In this document: piece by piece, positions 17,224 to 25,635 of the stretch
Numbering within the stretch: position 1 is the first letter of the stretch
How the letters are laid out: every line of letters begins with the position of its first letter
Translations under genes and position numbers: made by a program
Assembly: GCF_001294455.1 (NCBI RefSeq)
Contig: NZ_LIKT01000021.1
Span: 1-64,000, forward strand
Direction of reading: 5' to 3'
DNA length: 64,000 bases
Source: Phaeobacter sp. 11ANDIMAR09
GTDB taxonomy: Bacteria; Pseudomonadota; Alphaproteobacteria; Rhodobacterales; Rhodobacteraceae
Notes under the pieces: generated by a model
Seen by the model: the letters and a program-made list of their open reading frames with translations, nothing else
Database searches by the model: none
What the model was told of the DNA's origin: nothing

Positions 17224-17651
17224 CCGAATGTTGCTCCGGTATCGCTGGGTTTGGTGCGGATCAGCCGCGAGGTTTCCACCGCCGCCTGCCGGTGCACCAC
17301 GGCTCTTTGGTAGTCAGGGTTGGTGACCATGGCCATAAAGGCATGGGCATCCGGGTAGCGCGCCACAAAGACCTCGTCCCAGGTCTCATCTTTGGGGCCG
17401 ATCAATGTGCATTCAAAGCCGCCGCGCCAGATGATCTTGCCCCCCAATCCGGCAAAAATCGGTCCGCTTTCGCGCCCGTAGGTCTTGTAGGCCTCGGCGC
17501 CGCTCAGCCCTTGATCGGCCAGGGAATGACCGTCGGGGTAGCTGGCACTCTCGCGGAATTTCACCAGGTTGAGCATCTCGATGGGGTGACCGCGCTCCAG
17601 CGCCTTGAAAGCCTCAAACTGGGCGCGGGTCGGGTCGATGTGGGCGCTCAT
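17220..17651 (-). CDS. DUF1330-type protein (dimeric alpha-beta barrel fold)
   Basis: A 143-residue cytosolic protein with [14 protein letters not shown] and [27 protein letters not shown], features of the DUF1330/ferredoxin-like barrel group. The ATG at 17651 is chosen because it overlaps the DUF952 stop (ATGA) and gives a normal N-terminus; the frame remains open upstream only as a shadow of DUF952. Its biochemical role is unknown. It sits between DUF952 and pyrD in a tightly coupled operon. Confidence 0.8.
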   Translation of the reverse strand: MSAHIDPTRAQFEAFKALERGHPIEMLNLVKFRESASYPDGHSLADQGLSGAEAYKTYGRESGPIFAGLGGKIIWRGGFECTLIGPKDETWDEVFVARYPDAHAFMAMVTNPDYQRAVVHRQAAVETSRLIRTKPSDTGATFG

Positions 17652-17986
17652 GTCATCTCTGCCGGAAACTGATGTGCGCCCTCCACGAGCGGCAGCTCCT
17701 TGGCCCAGAGCATCTCTGACAAAGCCAGTTTGCGATAGAGATGCGGGAATTCGGCCCCGCCGCGCGAGACCTCCCATTTTAGCGCCTCCCCCATGGTACT
17801 GCCGTCAAAAGCCAGGAGCCACAGCCCCTCGGCGCCGGCAAAATGCTTGGCCGCAGTTTCGGCGGCCTGGGGAGCGGTCGAGAAGTGAATGAAACCATCG
17901 CTCAGGTCGATGGGCGCGCCAAGGGTCTCGCCTTGGGACTGGAAGGCCGACCATTCATCGGCGCGGAGGATTTTATAGATCAGCAT
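17648..17986 (-). CDS. DUF952 domain protein
   Basis: A 112-residue protein with the DUF952 pattern: IYKILRADEW at the start, DGFIHFSTAPQAAETAAKHFAG in the middle, and GAEFPHLYRKL near 84. The family is widespread, small and cytosolic, resembles ADP-ribosyl-handling folds in some analyses, and has no settled function. It is the first gene of the DUF952-DUF1330-pyrD-ArsC-like operon; the intergenic DNA upstream separates it from the divergent nucleotidase gene. Confidence 0.85.
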   Translation of the reverse strand: MLIYKILRADEWSAFQSQGETLGAPIDLSDGFIHFSTAPQAAETAAKHFAGAEGLWLLAFDGSTMGEALKWEVSRGGAEFPHLYRKLALSEMLWAKELPLVEGAHQFPAEMT

Positions 17987-18208
17987 GAGGGTCTGATGCC
18001 CCGTTGCAGGTCGGGAATCAAGCCCGAAGCCATTTCCACCAGGCTTGCTTGCCCTAGCATTTGCTTTGGTGGGGGCGCGAAACCGCTAAAATAAGCGCAA
18101 TTCCATGCTCATTTCCCCAAAGGAACCCGGTTAGGTTGTTTTTCCCCTTTGACTGGCCCCCCATATGGTCGCAACATTGCGGGCAAAGAACAGAAAATGG
18201 GAGTGATT

Positions 18209-19798
18209 ATGATGTTTACGCGTTTCCTGAGTTCAGTCGCGGCCTTGGGGCTGACCGCGGGCATGGCCGCAGCAGACTATAAGCTTACAATCCTGCATAC
18301 CAATGACATTCACAGCCGCATTGAATCGATCAACAAATATGATTCAACCTGCGACGCTGAAGGTGAGGCCGAGGGCAAGTGCTTTGGCGGGGTTGCCCGG
18401 ATCAAGGCCATGGTTGATGCCCGCCGTGCCGCGCTGACGGGGCAGAATGTGATCTTGTTAGATGCTGGCGATCCTTTCCAGGGCTCGCTGTTTTACACCA
18501 CCTACAAAGGTGCTGCCGAGGCCGAGTTCATGCAGGCCATCGGCTATGACGTGATGGCGGTGGGCAACCACGAGTTTGATGACGGTCCGCAGGGGCTGCG
18601 CGACTTTATCGATGTGGTCGATTTTCCGGTGATCTCCGGCAATCTGGATCTCTCTGCCTCGAACATCTTGCAGGGGCATGTGGGCAACCATGTGGTTTTG
18701 GAGGTCGGCGGGGAGAAAATCGGCATTATCTCGGTGCTGGCCACGGATACGGTGGAGACCTCTTCGCCCGGCCCCAATGTGCTGTTTCAGGACGAAATCA
18801 AGAGCCTGAAGGCCGATGTTGCTGCGCTGGAAAGCGAAGGTGTGAGCAAGATCATCGCGCTGACCCATGTGGGCCTGCCGCTGGATCTCAAGATTGCCGA
18901 AATGGTGCCAGGGATCGACGTCGTGGTCGGGGGGCATTCCCATACGCTTTTGTCCAATACTGATGACAAGGCGGCAGGCGCCTATCCGGTGATGGTGGGC
19001 GATGTGCCGGTGGTGCAGGCCTATGCCTATAGCAAATACCTCGGCGAGCTGAGTGTCAGCTTTGACGATACAGGCGCTGTGACTGCGGCGGCGGGTGAGC
19101 CGATCCTGCTGGATGCCAGCGTTACCCCGGATGCGGCGATTGCGGCCCGCGTGGCCGAAATGGGCGCACCAATTGAAGAGATGAAACAGCGCGTTGTTGC
19201 CGCCACCTCGGAGGCGGTTGAGGGCGCGCGTGATGTCTGCCGCGCCACCGAATGCGCCATGGGCAATCTGGTTGCTGATGCCATGTTGGACCGGGTCAAG
19301 GATCAGGGTATTTCCATCGCCATCCAGAATGGCGGCGGTCTGCGCGCCTCGATTGATGCCGGCGCGGTCACCATGGGCGAGGTGCTGACGGTGCTGCCGT
19401 TCCAGAACACGCTCTCGACCTTTGAGGCCACAGGCGCCGATGTGATCACCGCGCTGGAGAATGGCGTCAGCCAGGTCGAAGATGGCAAGGGTCGCTTTCC
19501 GCAGGTCGCGGGGTTGAAATACACCTTTGACATTTCTGTGGCGCCAAACGCGGGTCGGATCAGCGATGTGCAGGTGATGCAGGGCGGCGCCTGGGAGCTG
19601 ATCGACCCGGCCAAGACCTATGGCGTGGTCACCAACAACTATGTGCGCAATGGCGGCGACGGCTACAAGATCTTTGCCGGAGACGACAAGAACGCCTATG
19701 ACTTTGGCCCCGATTTGGCGGATGTTACCGCCGAATTCCTGGCCAAGAACCAGCCCTACAGCCCCTATGTGGATGGCCGGATCAGCCGCAAAGAGTGA
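18209..19798 (+). CDS. Secreted 5'-nucleotidase / 2',3'-cyclic phosphodiesterase (UshA family)
   Basis: A 529-residue periplasmic enzyme. A Sec signal peptide (MMFTRFLSSVAALGLTAGMAAA) precedes the metallophosphatase domain with ILHTNDIHSRIE, LLDAGDPFQGS, VGNHEFDDG and GGHSHTLL, all dinuclear metal ligands. The C-terminal nucleotide-binding domain has NGGGLRASIDAG and GGDGYKIFAG. The start is set at the ATG pair at 18209, which follows GGGAG at normal spacing. It releases phosphate from extracellular nucleotides. It is a distant homologue of SoxB at 50859 in the same window. A strong terminator follows. Confidence 0.92.
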   Translation: MMFTRFLSSVAALGLTAGMAAADYKLTILHTNDIHSRIESINKYDSTCDAEGEAEGKCFGGVARIKAMVDARRAALTGQNVILLDAGDPFQGSLFYTTYKGAAEAEFMQAIGYDVMAVGNHEFDDGPQGLRDFIDVVDFPVISGNLDLSASNILQGHVGNHVVLEVGGEKIGIISVLATDTVETSSPGPNVLFQDEIKSLKADVAALESEGVSKIIALTHVGLPLDLKIAEMVPGIDVVVGGHSHTLLSNTDDKAAGAYPVMVGDVPVVQAYAYSKYLGELSVSFDDTGAVTAAAGEPILLDASVTPDAAIAARVAEMGAPIEEMKQRVVAATSEAVEGARDVCRATECAMGNLVADAMLDRVKDQGISIAIQNGGGLRASIDAGAVTMGEVLTVLPFQNTLSTFEATGADVITALENGVSQVEDGKGRFPQVAGLKYTFDISVAPNAGRISDVQVMQGGAWELIDPAKTYGVVTNNYVRNGGDGYKIFAGDDKNAYDFGPDLADVTAEFLAKNQPYSPYVDGRISRKE

Positions 19799-19843
19799 GG
19801 GCCGAGTTTGTTTCGCATGCGAAACAGATGACCAGCGCCTGAA

Positions 19844-19875
19844 AGCCCCGCCCGCAGTGGCGGGGCTTTTTCTTT
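19844..19875 (+). terminator. Intrinsic terminator after the 5'-nucleotidase
   Basis: The stem AGCCCCGCC / GGCGGGGCT with a short loop is followed by TTTTTCTTT, 46 bases after the nucleotidase stop. Confidence 0.9.
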
Positions 19876-19901
19876 GCCTGAGAATCTGACAGGCTTGGGG
19901 C

Positions 19902-20210
19902 ATGGATCACCCGCTGGAAGCTCTTATCAATGCCCGCATCAAAGCCGCTCAGGAAGAGGGTGACTTTGACAATCTGCGAGGTGCAGGCGCGCCTTTGCCC
20001 CAGATCGAAGACCCGGAGGGTACAGTGTTTCACCGGATGCTGCGGGACGCAGGAGCGGTGCCTGAATTTGTGGCGCTGGCCCGTGAGCTGGCGCATCTGC
20101 GGTCCGAGCTGCAAGAAACCAGCGATCGTACCCGCCGAAAGGACATTCTGCGAGAAATGTCGATGATGGAGGTTCGTATCGAACTCGCCCGTCAGGACTA
20201 CAAGAAATGA
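19902..20210 (+). CDS. DUF1992 (DnaJ-C28-like) protein
   Basis: A 102-residue protein with the DUF1992 hallmark near the N-terminus: HPLEALINARIKAAQEEGDFDNLRGAGAPLP, where the GDFDNL-GxGxPL run is conserved from bacteria to the human DNAJC28 tail. The rest is a charged coiled coil (ELRSELQETSDRTRRKDILREM). Function is not established. It lies between a terminator and the SRAP gene, probably with its own promoter. Confidence 0.85.
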   Translation: MDHPLEALINARIKAAQEEGDFDNLRGAGAPLPQIEDPEGTVFHRMLRDAGAVPEFVALARELAHLRSELQETSDRTRRKDILREMSMMEVRIELARQDYKK

Positions 20211-20269
20211 TCCCGCCAGCCTGGCCCAATGGGCTGGCCCGCAGGGCAGGGAGGCGCTAGCCTGCAGCC

Positions 20270-21016
20270 ATGTGTGGACGTTTTTCCCTGACGCGGCCGG
20301 ATGACGCCATGGCGCAGCTCTTTGCCGCCAGCCCTGCCAATAATCTGCCGGGTCTGCCCAATTATAATATCTGCCCCACCAACCCGGTGCATGTGGTGAC
20401 CGCCGCCGAGGGCGCGCGCCATCTGGTGTCGATGCGCTGGGGGTTCTTGCCGCATTGGTATGACAGCGAGACATCGGGGCCGCTCCTGATCAATGCCCGC
20501 GCTGAAACCCTGGCGCAAAAACCAGCCTTTGCCGAGGCCTGCCGCCAGCGTCGCTGCCTGATCCCGGCCACTGGGTTTTATGAATGGACCAAGGATGCGC
20601 AGGGCAATCGTTTGCCCTGGTACATCCATGCCACTGATGACACACCGCTGGCCGTTGCCGGGATCTGGCAAAGCTGGGGGCGCCAGGAGTCGCAAAAGAC
20701 CTGCGCCATTGTCACGACAGCAGCCAATCAGAGCCTGGGGGTGATCCATCACCGGATGCCTCTGGTTCTGGAGCCGCAGGACTGGCCGCTCTGGTTGGGG
20801 GAGGCGGGTCGGGGAGCGGCCAGCCTGATGCAGCCGGGCGTGGAGGGCAAGCTGTCCTTTCACCGGGTGGCGCCAGAGGTGAACAGCAACCGTGCCTCAG
20901 GACCGGAGCTGATCGAGCCTTTCTTTGAGGCGGGGGATGTTCCCGCAGCGGATCAGAGCGCCGAGACACTGTCGCGTGATGAGGACACAGGCAGAGCAGA
21001 ACCACGCCTGCTGTGA
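20270..21016 (+). CDS. SRAP-domain protein (YedK/HMCES type)
   Basis: A 248-residue protein that forms a protective thiazolidine crosslink with abasic sites in single-stranded DNA. All diagnostic residues are present: Cys2 (MCGRFSL), Asn in NARAETL (about 77), Glu in GFYEW (about 105), and His in IHHRMP (about 163). Since Cys2 must become the N-terminal residue after Met removal, the start at 20270 is secure. It is encoded just upstream of selU; whether the two share a transcript is unclear because 81 bases separate them. Confidence 0.92.
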   Translation: MCGRFSLTRPDDAMAQLFAASPANNLPGLPNYNICPTNPVHVVTAAEGARHLVSMRWGFLPHWYDSETSGPLLINARAETLAQKPAFAEACRQRRCLIPATGFYEWTKDAQGNRLPWYIHATDDTPLAVAGIWQSWGRQESQKTCAIVTTAANQSLGVIHHRMPLVLEPQDWPLWLGEAGRGAASLMQPGVEGKLSFHRVAPEVNSNRASGPELIEPFFEAGDVPAADQSAETLSRDEDTGRAEPRLL

Positions 21017-21097
21017 TTTGGCAGCCTCGCAGCCTGGCTGCAGGGATCGCGGCAAATGCATCTTTTATTCGGGCTCGGCGCGGGGTAAGTCAAAACC

Positions 21098-22150
21098 ATG
21101 CCCAATCGCTATGAAACTCTGCAAGACATGATGGCCCATGGCTATGACACGGTCATTGATGTGCGCAGCCCCGCTGAATTTGCCGAAGACCATATTCCCG
21201 GTGCCATCAACCTACCGGTGCTGAGCAACGAAGAGCGGGCTGAGGTCGGCACCATTTATGTACAGGACAGCCCTTTTAAAGCGCGCAAACTGGGCGCGGC
21301 TCTGGTGTTTCGCAATGCCGCCAACAATATCGAGACCAGCCTCAGCCATCATGACGGCGGCTGGCGCCCATTGGTCTATTGCTGGCGCGGCGGCCAACGC
21401 TCGGGCAGCTTTTCCTGGATGCTGCAACAGATCGGCTGGCGTGCAGGTCTGATTGAGGGCGGGTATCAAAGCTATCGCCGTTTGGTCTATGGTTATCTCT
21501 ATGATCAAAGTCTGCCGTTTCGCCTGATCGCGCTGGATGGCTATACCGGCAGCGCCAAGACCGCGCTGTTGCAGCGGGTGCGCGCCTTGGGCGGGCAGGT
21601 GCTGGATCTGGAGGGGCTGGCCAATCACCGGGGCTCTTTGCTGGGGGGGATGGCGCAGCCGCAGCCCAGCCAAAAGGGCTTCGAGAGCGCGCTGGCGCAG
21701 CAGCTGTTGCAGATGGACCCGGCCCGCCCGGTTCTGGTCGAGGCCGAATCGAGCAAGGTGGGCGCGCGCATTATCCCCCCGAGCCTGTGGCGGGCAATGA
21801 AACAGGCCCCCCGGATCGAGGTGCAGGCCCCGGTAGAGGCGCGCTGCCGCTATCTGACCCAAGCCTATGACGATATCCTGTCAGATGGCGAGATGCTGCG
21901 CGAGAAGCTGGACTGCCTGCGCGGTCATCGCCCTAACGCGGTGATTGATCACTGGTTTGATCTGATCGCAACAGGCGACAAACCGGCGCTGACGCTTGCC
22001 TTGATGCAGGATCACTATGATCCGTCGTACCGCAAATCCCGCAAGATCAACGGCGCGGGCACAATTACTGATGTGGATCTGGGTCAGATGACAGAGGTTG
22101 ATCTAGAGCAGGCAGCACAGCAGATCTGTGAGCACATGCAAAGCCAGTAA
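21098..22150 (+). CDS. selU: tRNA 2-selenouridine synthase
   Basis: A 350-residue enzyme (MnmH/YbbB) that replaces sulfur with selenium at the wobble 2-thiouridine of tRNA Lys/Glu/Gln through a geranylated intermediate. The N-terminal rhodanese domain has VIDVRSPAEFAEDHIPGAINLP (shortened: IDVRSPAEF, DHIPGAINLP) and the active-site loop YCWRGGQRSGS with the catalytic Cys near 98. The C-terminal P-loop domain starts with GYTGSAKTALL (about 147). It is convergent with the selD fusion gene 11 bases away, which makes selenophosphate, its co-substrate. Confidence 0.93.
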   Translation: MPNRYETLQDMMAHGYDTVIDVRSPAEFAEDHIPGAINLPVLSNEERAEVGTIYVQDSPFKARKLGAALVFRNAANNIETSLSHHDGGWRPLVYCWRGGQRSGSFSWMLQQIGWRAGLIEGGYQSYRRLVYGYLYDQSLPFRLIALDGYTGSAKTALLQRVRALGGQVLDLEGLANHRGSLLGGMAQPQPSQKGFESALAQQLLQMDPARPVLVEAESSKVGARIIPPSLWRAMKQAPRIEVQAPVEARCRYLTQAYDDILSDGEMLREKLDCLRGHRPNAVIDHWFDLIATGDKPALTLALMQDHYDPSYRKSRKINGAGTITDVDLGQMTEVDLEQAAQQICEHMQSQ

Positions 22151-22161
22151 GCCCCGGACTG

Positions 22162-24321
22162 CTAGGCCAGCGTCAGGCCCGGGGCACCAGCCGCGAGGCT
22201 GCCGATCTTGGCAGCCGGATAGCCGGCGGATCTGAGCTGCGCCAGCAGGGCATCCGCCGCATCGGCGCTGACAGCGGCCAGCAAACCGCCAGCGGTTTGT
22301 GGGTCAAACAGCAGATCCGCCTTTGCGCCACCGGGCAGTTCCGGCGCAATGGCGCGGTTTTCCGCAAACAAGGACGAGCGGATGCCGCCGCCGCTCAGCT
22401 CGGCGGCGCCCTGCATCACTGGCACCTGCGAGAGCTCAAGCCTGGCGGCCAGCCCGGAGGCCTCGCATATCCCCAGCAGGTGCCCGGCCAGACCAAAGCC
22501 GGTGACATCGGTCATCGCATGGGCGCCAGATAGAATGCGCGCGGCCTCCCCCTGGGGCTGGCACATCAGGGTCAGTGCTGCAGCCACCCATTCGCCACGG
22601 GCTTCACCAGACATGTCCGCTGCCATGATGACGCCGGAACCAATAGGTTTGGTCAAGATCAGCACATCCCCCGGCTGCGCTCCCGCCAGGGTTACTGGCG
22701 CGTCAGGGCAGAGCCCGGTGACGGTAAAGCCAATAGACAGCTCATCCCCCACAGAGGTATGGCCGCCGACGATATCAGCGCCCGCCTGCTGGAAGACCGC
22801 TCCGGCGGCGGCCATGATTTCGCTCAGCGTGCGCTCTTGCAGCGCTGGCGATAGGCGCGGCAGGATCAGGTTTGCCGTGGCCACCTGCGGTTCGGCCCCC
22901 ATGGCCCAGATGTCCCCCAGAGCATGCAGGGCAGCGATCCGGGCCATCATCACCGGATCCTGCACAAAGGCACGCAGATGATCGGTCGAGATCACCTGCC
23001 GGGCGGCCCCTATTTGCACCAGGGCAGCATCGTCGCCGGGCAGAGGCGTAACGTCGGGGCGCTGGGCTGGGGCTAGGGCCCCAAGGGAGGCGCGCAAAGC
23101 CCCGCGTCCGGTCTTGGCGCCACAGCCACCGCACATCGGCTTTTCCCCCAACACCTGCGGCAGATCATGGGTGTGTTCGGCGGGCAGCTTGGCCGCATCC
23201 ATCGCAGGCAAACGGCGGAACTGTTCCATAAAGTTTTGGTCGATCCGGTCTTTCCAGCCCCAGACCAGTGGCCCAGAGAATTGCAGACCAAAGCGATCAC
23301 CCAGGGCTTCCTTGCGGCCCAGCGAGATCAGTTTCAGATAGTCCCTTTGTGGCTTGTAGCGGCGCAAAGGGTCCTGGGTCAGCCGAGCGCGCAGGTTGTG
23401 ATAGAGGATCGGCGCCTGACGCACGGCATAGACCCCGGCCTTGGGGCGGGGGGAAAACCCCAGATGGGCGCAGTCGCCCACCGCATAGACATCCGGGTCC
23501 GAGCTTTGCAGGGTCTCGTCCACGGTGACAAAACCCTGATGCAGCTCTAACCCGCACTCGGCAATCCAGTCATGTGGGCGGGCGCCGGCGGCCCCGGTGG
23601 TGAAATCCGACAGGACAAGGCGACCATCCGCAAGATGAACCGCGTCGGGCGCGACCCGCTCAACTGCGGTATTCTCCACCACAGAAACCCGCAGTTCAGT
23701 GAACGCGCGGCGCAGGCGTTTGGCGACCTCGGGGCTGGCCTGACCCAATACCGGGCCGCTGTCGATCAAACTGGCCTGTCCCAAACGGCCGCGTTGCGCC
23801 AAGGCATGGGCCATGGCCAAGACCAGCTCGGCCCCAGCAACGCCGCCGCCGATGACGGCGATATTGGCCGGGCCGCTGGCATGGCGAAACTGATCCCAGC
23901 TCTGGGCAAAGGCCCCCAGGGGTTTGGCAGGTATCCCATGCGCAGCAAACCCCGGCAGGTCTGGCATCTCTGAAGTGATGCCAACATCCAACGAGGCCAG
24001 ATCATAGGCGATCGGCGGGCGTCCGGGCACAGAGATCAAATGTGCCTGCGGGTCCAGTCCCGTCGCCGCACCGAGGATGACCCGGGCCCCGGCAAATCGC
24101 GCCAGTTTCACCAGATCAATATCCAGATCATCTCGCTGGTAATGCCCGGCGACAAAGCCCGGCAACATGCCGGAATAGGGGGCGGTGGGACCGGGATTGA
24201 TCACCGTAAGCCGGGCGCCCGCCAGCGGCCGCATCCCCCATTTCAACAACAAGAGCGCGTGGGCGTGGCCGCCGCCAATCAGAACCACATCTTTGGTTGC
24301 CGGAAGAGGAGCGCTGTGCAT
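22162..24321 (-). CDS. selD: FAD/NAD(P)-oxidoreductase fused to selenide, water dikinase
   Basis: A 719-residue fusion. Residues 1 to about 385 form a two-dinucleotide-fold flavoprotein of the NDH-2/sulfide:quinone-like type (VLIGGGHAHALLLLKWG, IAVIGGGVAGAELVLAM, VYAVGDCAHL). The C-terminal part of about 325 residues is SelD: the MCGGCGAKTGRG loop keeps the catalytic Cys and Lys, and LPGDDAALVQ, GDIWAMGAEP and ADIVGGHTSVGDE bind ATP and metal. SelD makes selenophosphate from selenide and ATP. The flavoprotein half may supply or channel reduced selenium, an inference from fusion alone. No selA, selB or selC is seen nearby, so selenouridine is the visible use. Confidence 0.92.
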   Translation of the reverse strand: MHSAPLPATKDVVLIGGGHAHALLLLKWGMRPLAGARLTVINPGPTAPYSGMLPGFVAGHYQRDDLDIDLVKLARFAGARVILGAATGLDPQAHLISVPGRPPIAYDLASLDVGITSEMPDLPGFAAHGIPAKPLGAFAQSWDQFRHASGPANIAVIGGGVAGAELVLAMAHALAQRGRLGQASLIDSGPVLGQASPEVAKRLRRAFTELRVSVVENTAVERVAPDAVHLADGRLVLSDFTTGAAGARPHDWIAECGLELHQGFVTVDETLQSSDPDVYAVGDCAHLGFSPRPKAGVYAVRQAPILYHNLRARLTQDPLRRYKPQRDYLKLISLGRKEALGDRFGLQFSGPLVWGWKDRIDQNFMEQFRRLPAMDAAKLPAEHTHDLPQVLGEKPMCGGCGAKTGRGALRASLGALAPAQRPDVTPLPGDDAALVQIGAARQVISTDHLRAFVQDPVMMARIAALHALGDIWAMGAEPQVATANLILPRLSPALQERTLSEIMAAAGAVFQQAGADIVGGHTSVGDELSIGFTVTGLCPDAPVTLAGAQPGDVLILTKPIGSGVIMAADMSGEARGEWVAAALTLMCQPQGEAARILSGAHAMTDVTGFGLAGHLLGICEASGLAARLELSQVPVMQGAAELSGGGIRSSLFAENRAIAPELPGGAKADLLFDPQTAGGLLAAVSADAADALLAQLRSAGYPAAKIGSLAAGAPGLTLA

Positions 24322-24466
24322 GGGGCTTTTGCCTTTGTATCTTTCAGTCAGGGGCCTGTTTTAGGCTGGGCGAAGCGCCTGCGCTTTGAGCCAGGACAAG
24401 TGAAGAGATCTAAGCGCGCCTTAGAGCGCCGATCTGAATACGCGCGCAGTGACAGACGGGGCTGTC

Positions 24467-24853
24467 TCAGCCCTGCTGCTGATCCTCTGCCGGGGCTTCT
24501 TTGGTCTCTGTCACATTGTGGGTGGCCCAAATGCCATCTTCGCCGGCCTTTGGCAGGCTGGTCTTTGTCTCATGCCGATGAATGTGGACCTTGGCAATAA
24601 ACAGTGCTGTGACTGGCGCTGTGAGAAACAAAAACAGGGTGATCATCAACTCATGCAGGGACAGATGGCCCTCGACCACCACCCCGTGCAGCATCGAGGC
24701 CAGCAGGACGCCGCCAACACCCAGGGTGGTTGCCTTGGTCGGGGCATGTAGCCGCGACATCGGGTCGTTGAGCTTCAAAAGTCCAAAGGAGCCGACAAAG
24801 CCAAAGAGCCCGGCCATGACCAGAAAACCAGCGATCAGATATTCAAAGAACAT
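24467..24853 (-). CDS. mrpG: Na+/H+ antiporter subunit G (MrpG/PhaG)
   Basis: A 128-residue membrane protein with three hydrophobic helices and the family block GLFGFVGSFGLLKLNDPMSRLHAPTKATTLG (key: G-x-x-R-x-PD/ND-x-x-x-RxHAPTKA-TLG). It is the last gene of the Mrp operon and ends with a polar tail rich in Glu and Gln. The family members assemble with MrpA-F into one large complex that exchanges cytosolic Na+ for H+. A 15-base gap follows mrpF. Confidence 0.92.
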   Translation of the reverse strand: MFFEYLIAGFLVMAGLFGFVGSFGLLKLNDPMSRLHAPTKATTLGVGGVLLASMLHGVVVEGHLSLHELMITLFLFLTAPVTALFIAKVHIHRHETKTSLPKAGEDGIWATHNVTETKEAPAEDQQQG

Positions 24854-24868
24854 GCCAGATACCTTTCA

Positions 24869-25141
24869 TCACTCGATAATATTGCCGCGCAGGATAAAGC
24901 GCGCATAGGCCACGGTGGAAACAAAGCCGAGCATGGCGATGATCAGCGAGGCCTCGAAATAGATCTCGCTGCCCAGGGCAATGCCATAGAGCACCATCAG
25001 TGCCAGAGCGTTGATGAACATGGAATCCAATGCCAGGATGCGGTCGGCGATTTCAGCGGCCGAGATGATCTTCCACAGGTTCATCAGGATGGCCAGGGCA
25101 AAGCAGACAAAGGCAAAGAGCGTGGCATAGGTAATAATCAT
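24869..25141 (-). CDS. mrpF: Na+/H+ antiporter subunit F (MrpF/PhaF)
   Basis: A 90-residue protein with three transmembrane helices. The family signature in the middle reads ADRILALDSMFINALALMVL, with the conserved D-R-x-x-A-x-D. Its ATG overlaps the mrpE stop by 4 bases. It is part of the small-subunit set of the Mrp complex and thought to shape the cation pathway. Confidence 0.92.
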   Translation of the reverse strand: MIITYATLFAFVCFALAILMNLWKIISAAEIADRILALDSMFINALALMVLYGIALGSEIYFEASLIIAMLGFVSTVAYARFILRGNIIE

Positions 25142-25635
25142 TCAAAGATCTCCTTCAGGCGGCGCTCGTAACGCTGTTTGATCTCGTCGCGTACCGCATT
25201 CGGGTCGGGGGCATCCAGACAATGCACCAAGAGCGCATGCCCCTCTGCTGAGACATCCGCCGAGACGGTTCCGGGTGTCATGGTGATGGTGCCGGCCAGT
25301 ACGGTGATGGCTTCGGGCGTCAGCAAATCCAGCGGCACGGCCACCCAGGCCGGCTGGCGCTTGGCGTTGGGTTTGAACACCACGATGCGCGCCACCACCA
25401 GATTGGCAACCACAATATCATAGAGCACGATCAGGATGTATTCGATGATCATCAGCGGATTTTTCAGCCGCATTTGCTGCGGCCAATAGGGCTGGGTCAA
25501 AAAGGGGATCAGCAGCCCCAGCAAAAAGCCAAAGACCAGGGAGTTCAACGTCCAGGTGCTGGTCAACAGCACCCAGGTTAGTGTCAGCAGCAGTGTCAGG
25601 ATTGGATGCGGCAGCAGCCGTCTGAACAGTCTCAT
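25138..25635 (-). CDS. mrpE: Na+/H+ antiporter subunit E (MrpE/PhaE)
   Basis: A 165-residue protein with two or three N-terminal helices (ILTLLLTLTWVLLTSTW, then FLLGLLIP) and a cytosolic domain carrying TITMTPGTVSADVSAEGHALLVHCLD, the conserved MTPGT..D signature. Its ATG overlaps the mrpD stop, so translation is coupled along the operon. Confidence 0.93.
   Translation of the reverse strand: MRLFRRLLPHPILTLLLTLTWVLLTSTWTLNSLVFGFLLGLLIPFLTQPYWPQQMRLKNPLMIIEYILIVLYDIVVANLVVARIVVFKPNAKRQPAWVAVPLDLLTPEAITVLAGTITMTPGTVSADVSAEGHALLVHCLDAPDPNAVRDEIKQRYERRLKEIFE

Noticed and set aside
18458-19903. A 481-codon open frame on the minus strand
   Set aside because: Antisense to the 5'-nucleotidase; His/Ile-rich shadow composition and no motifs.
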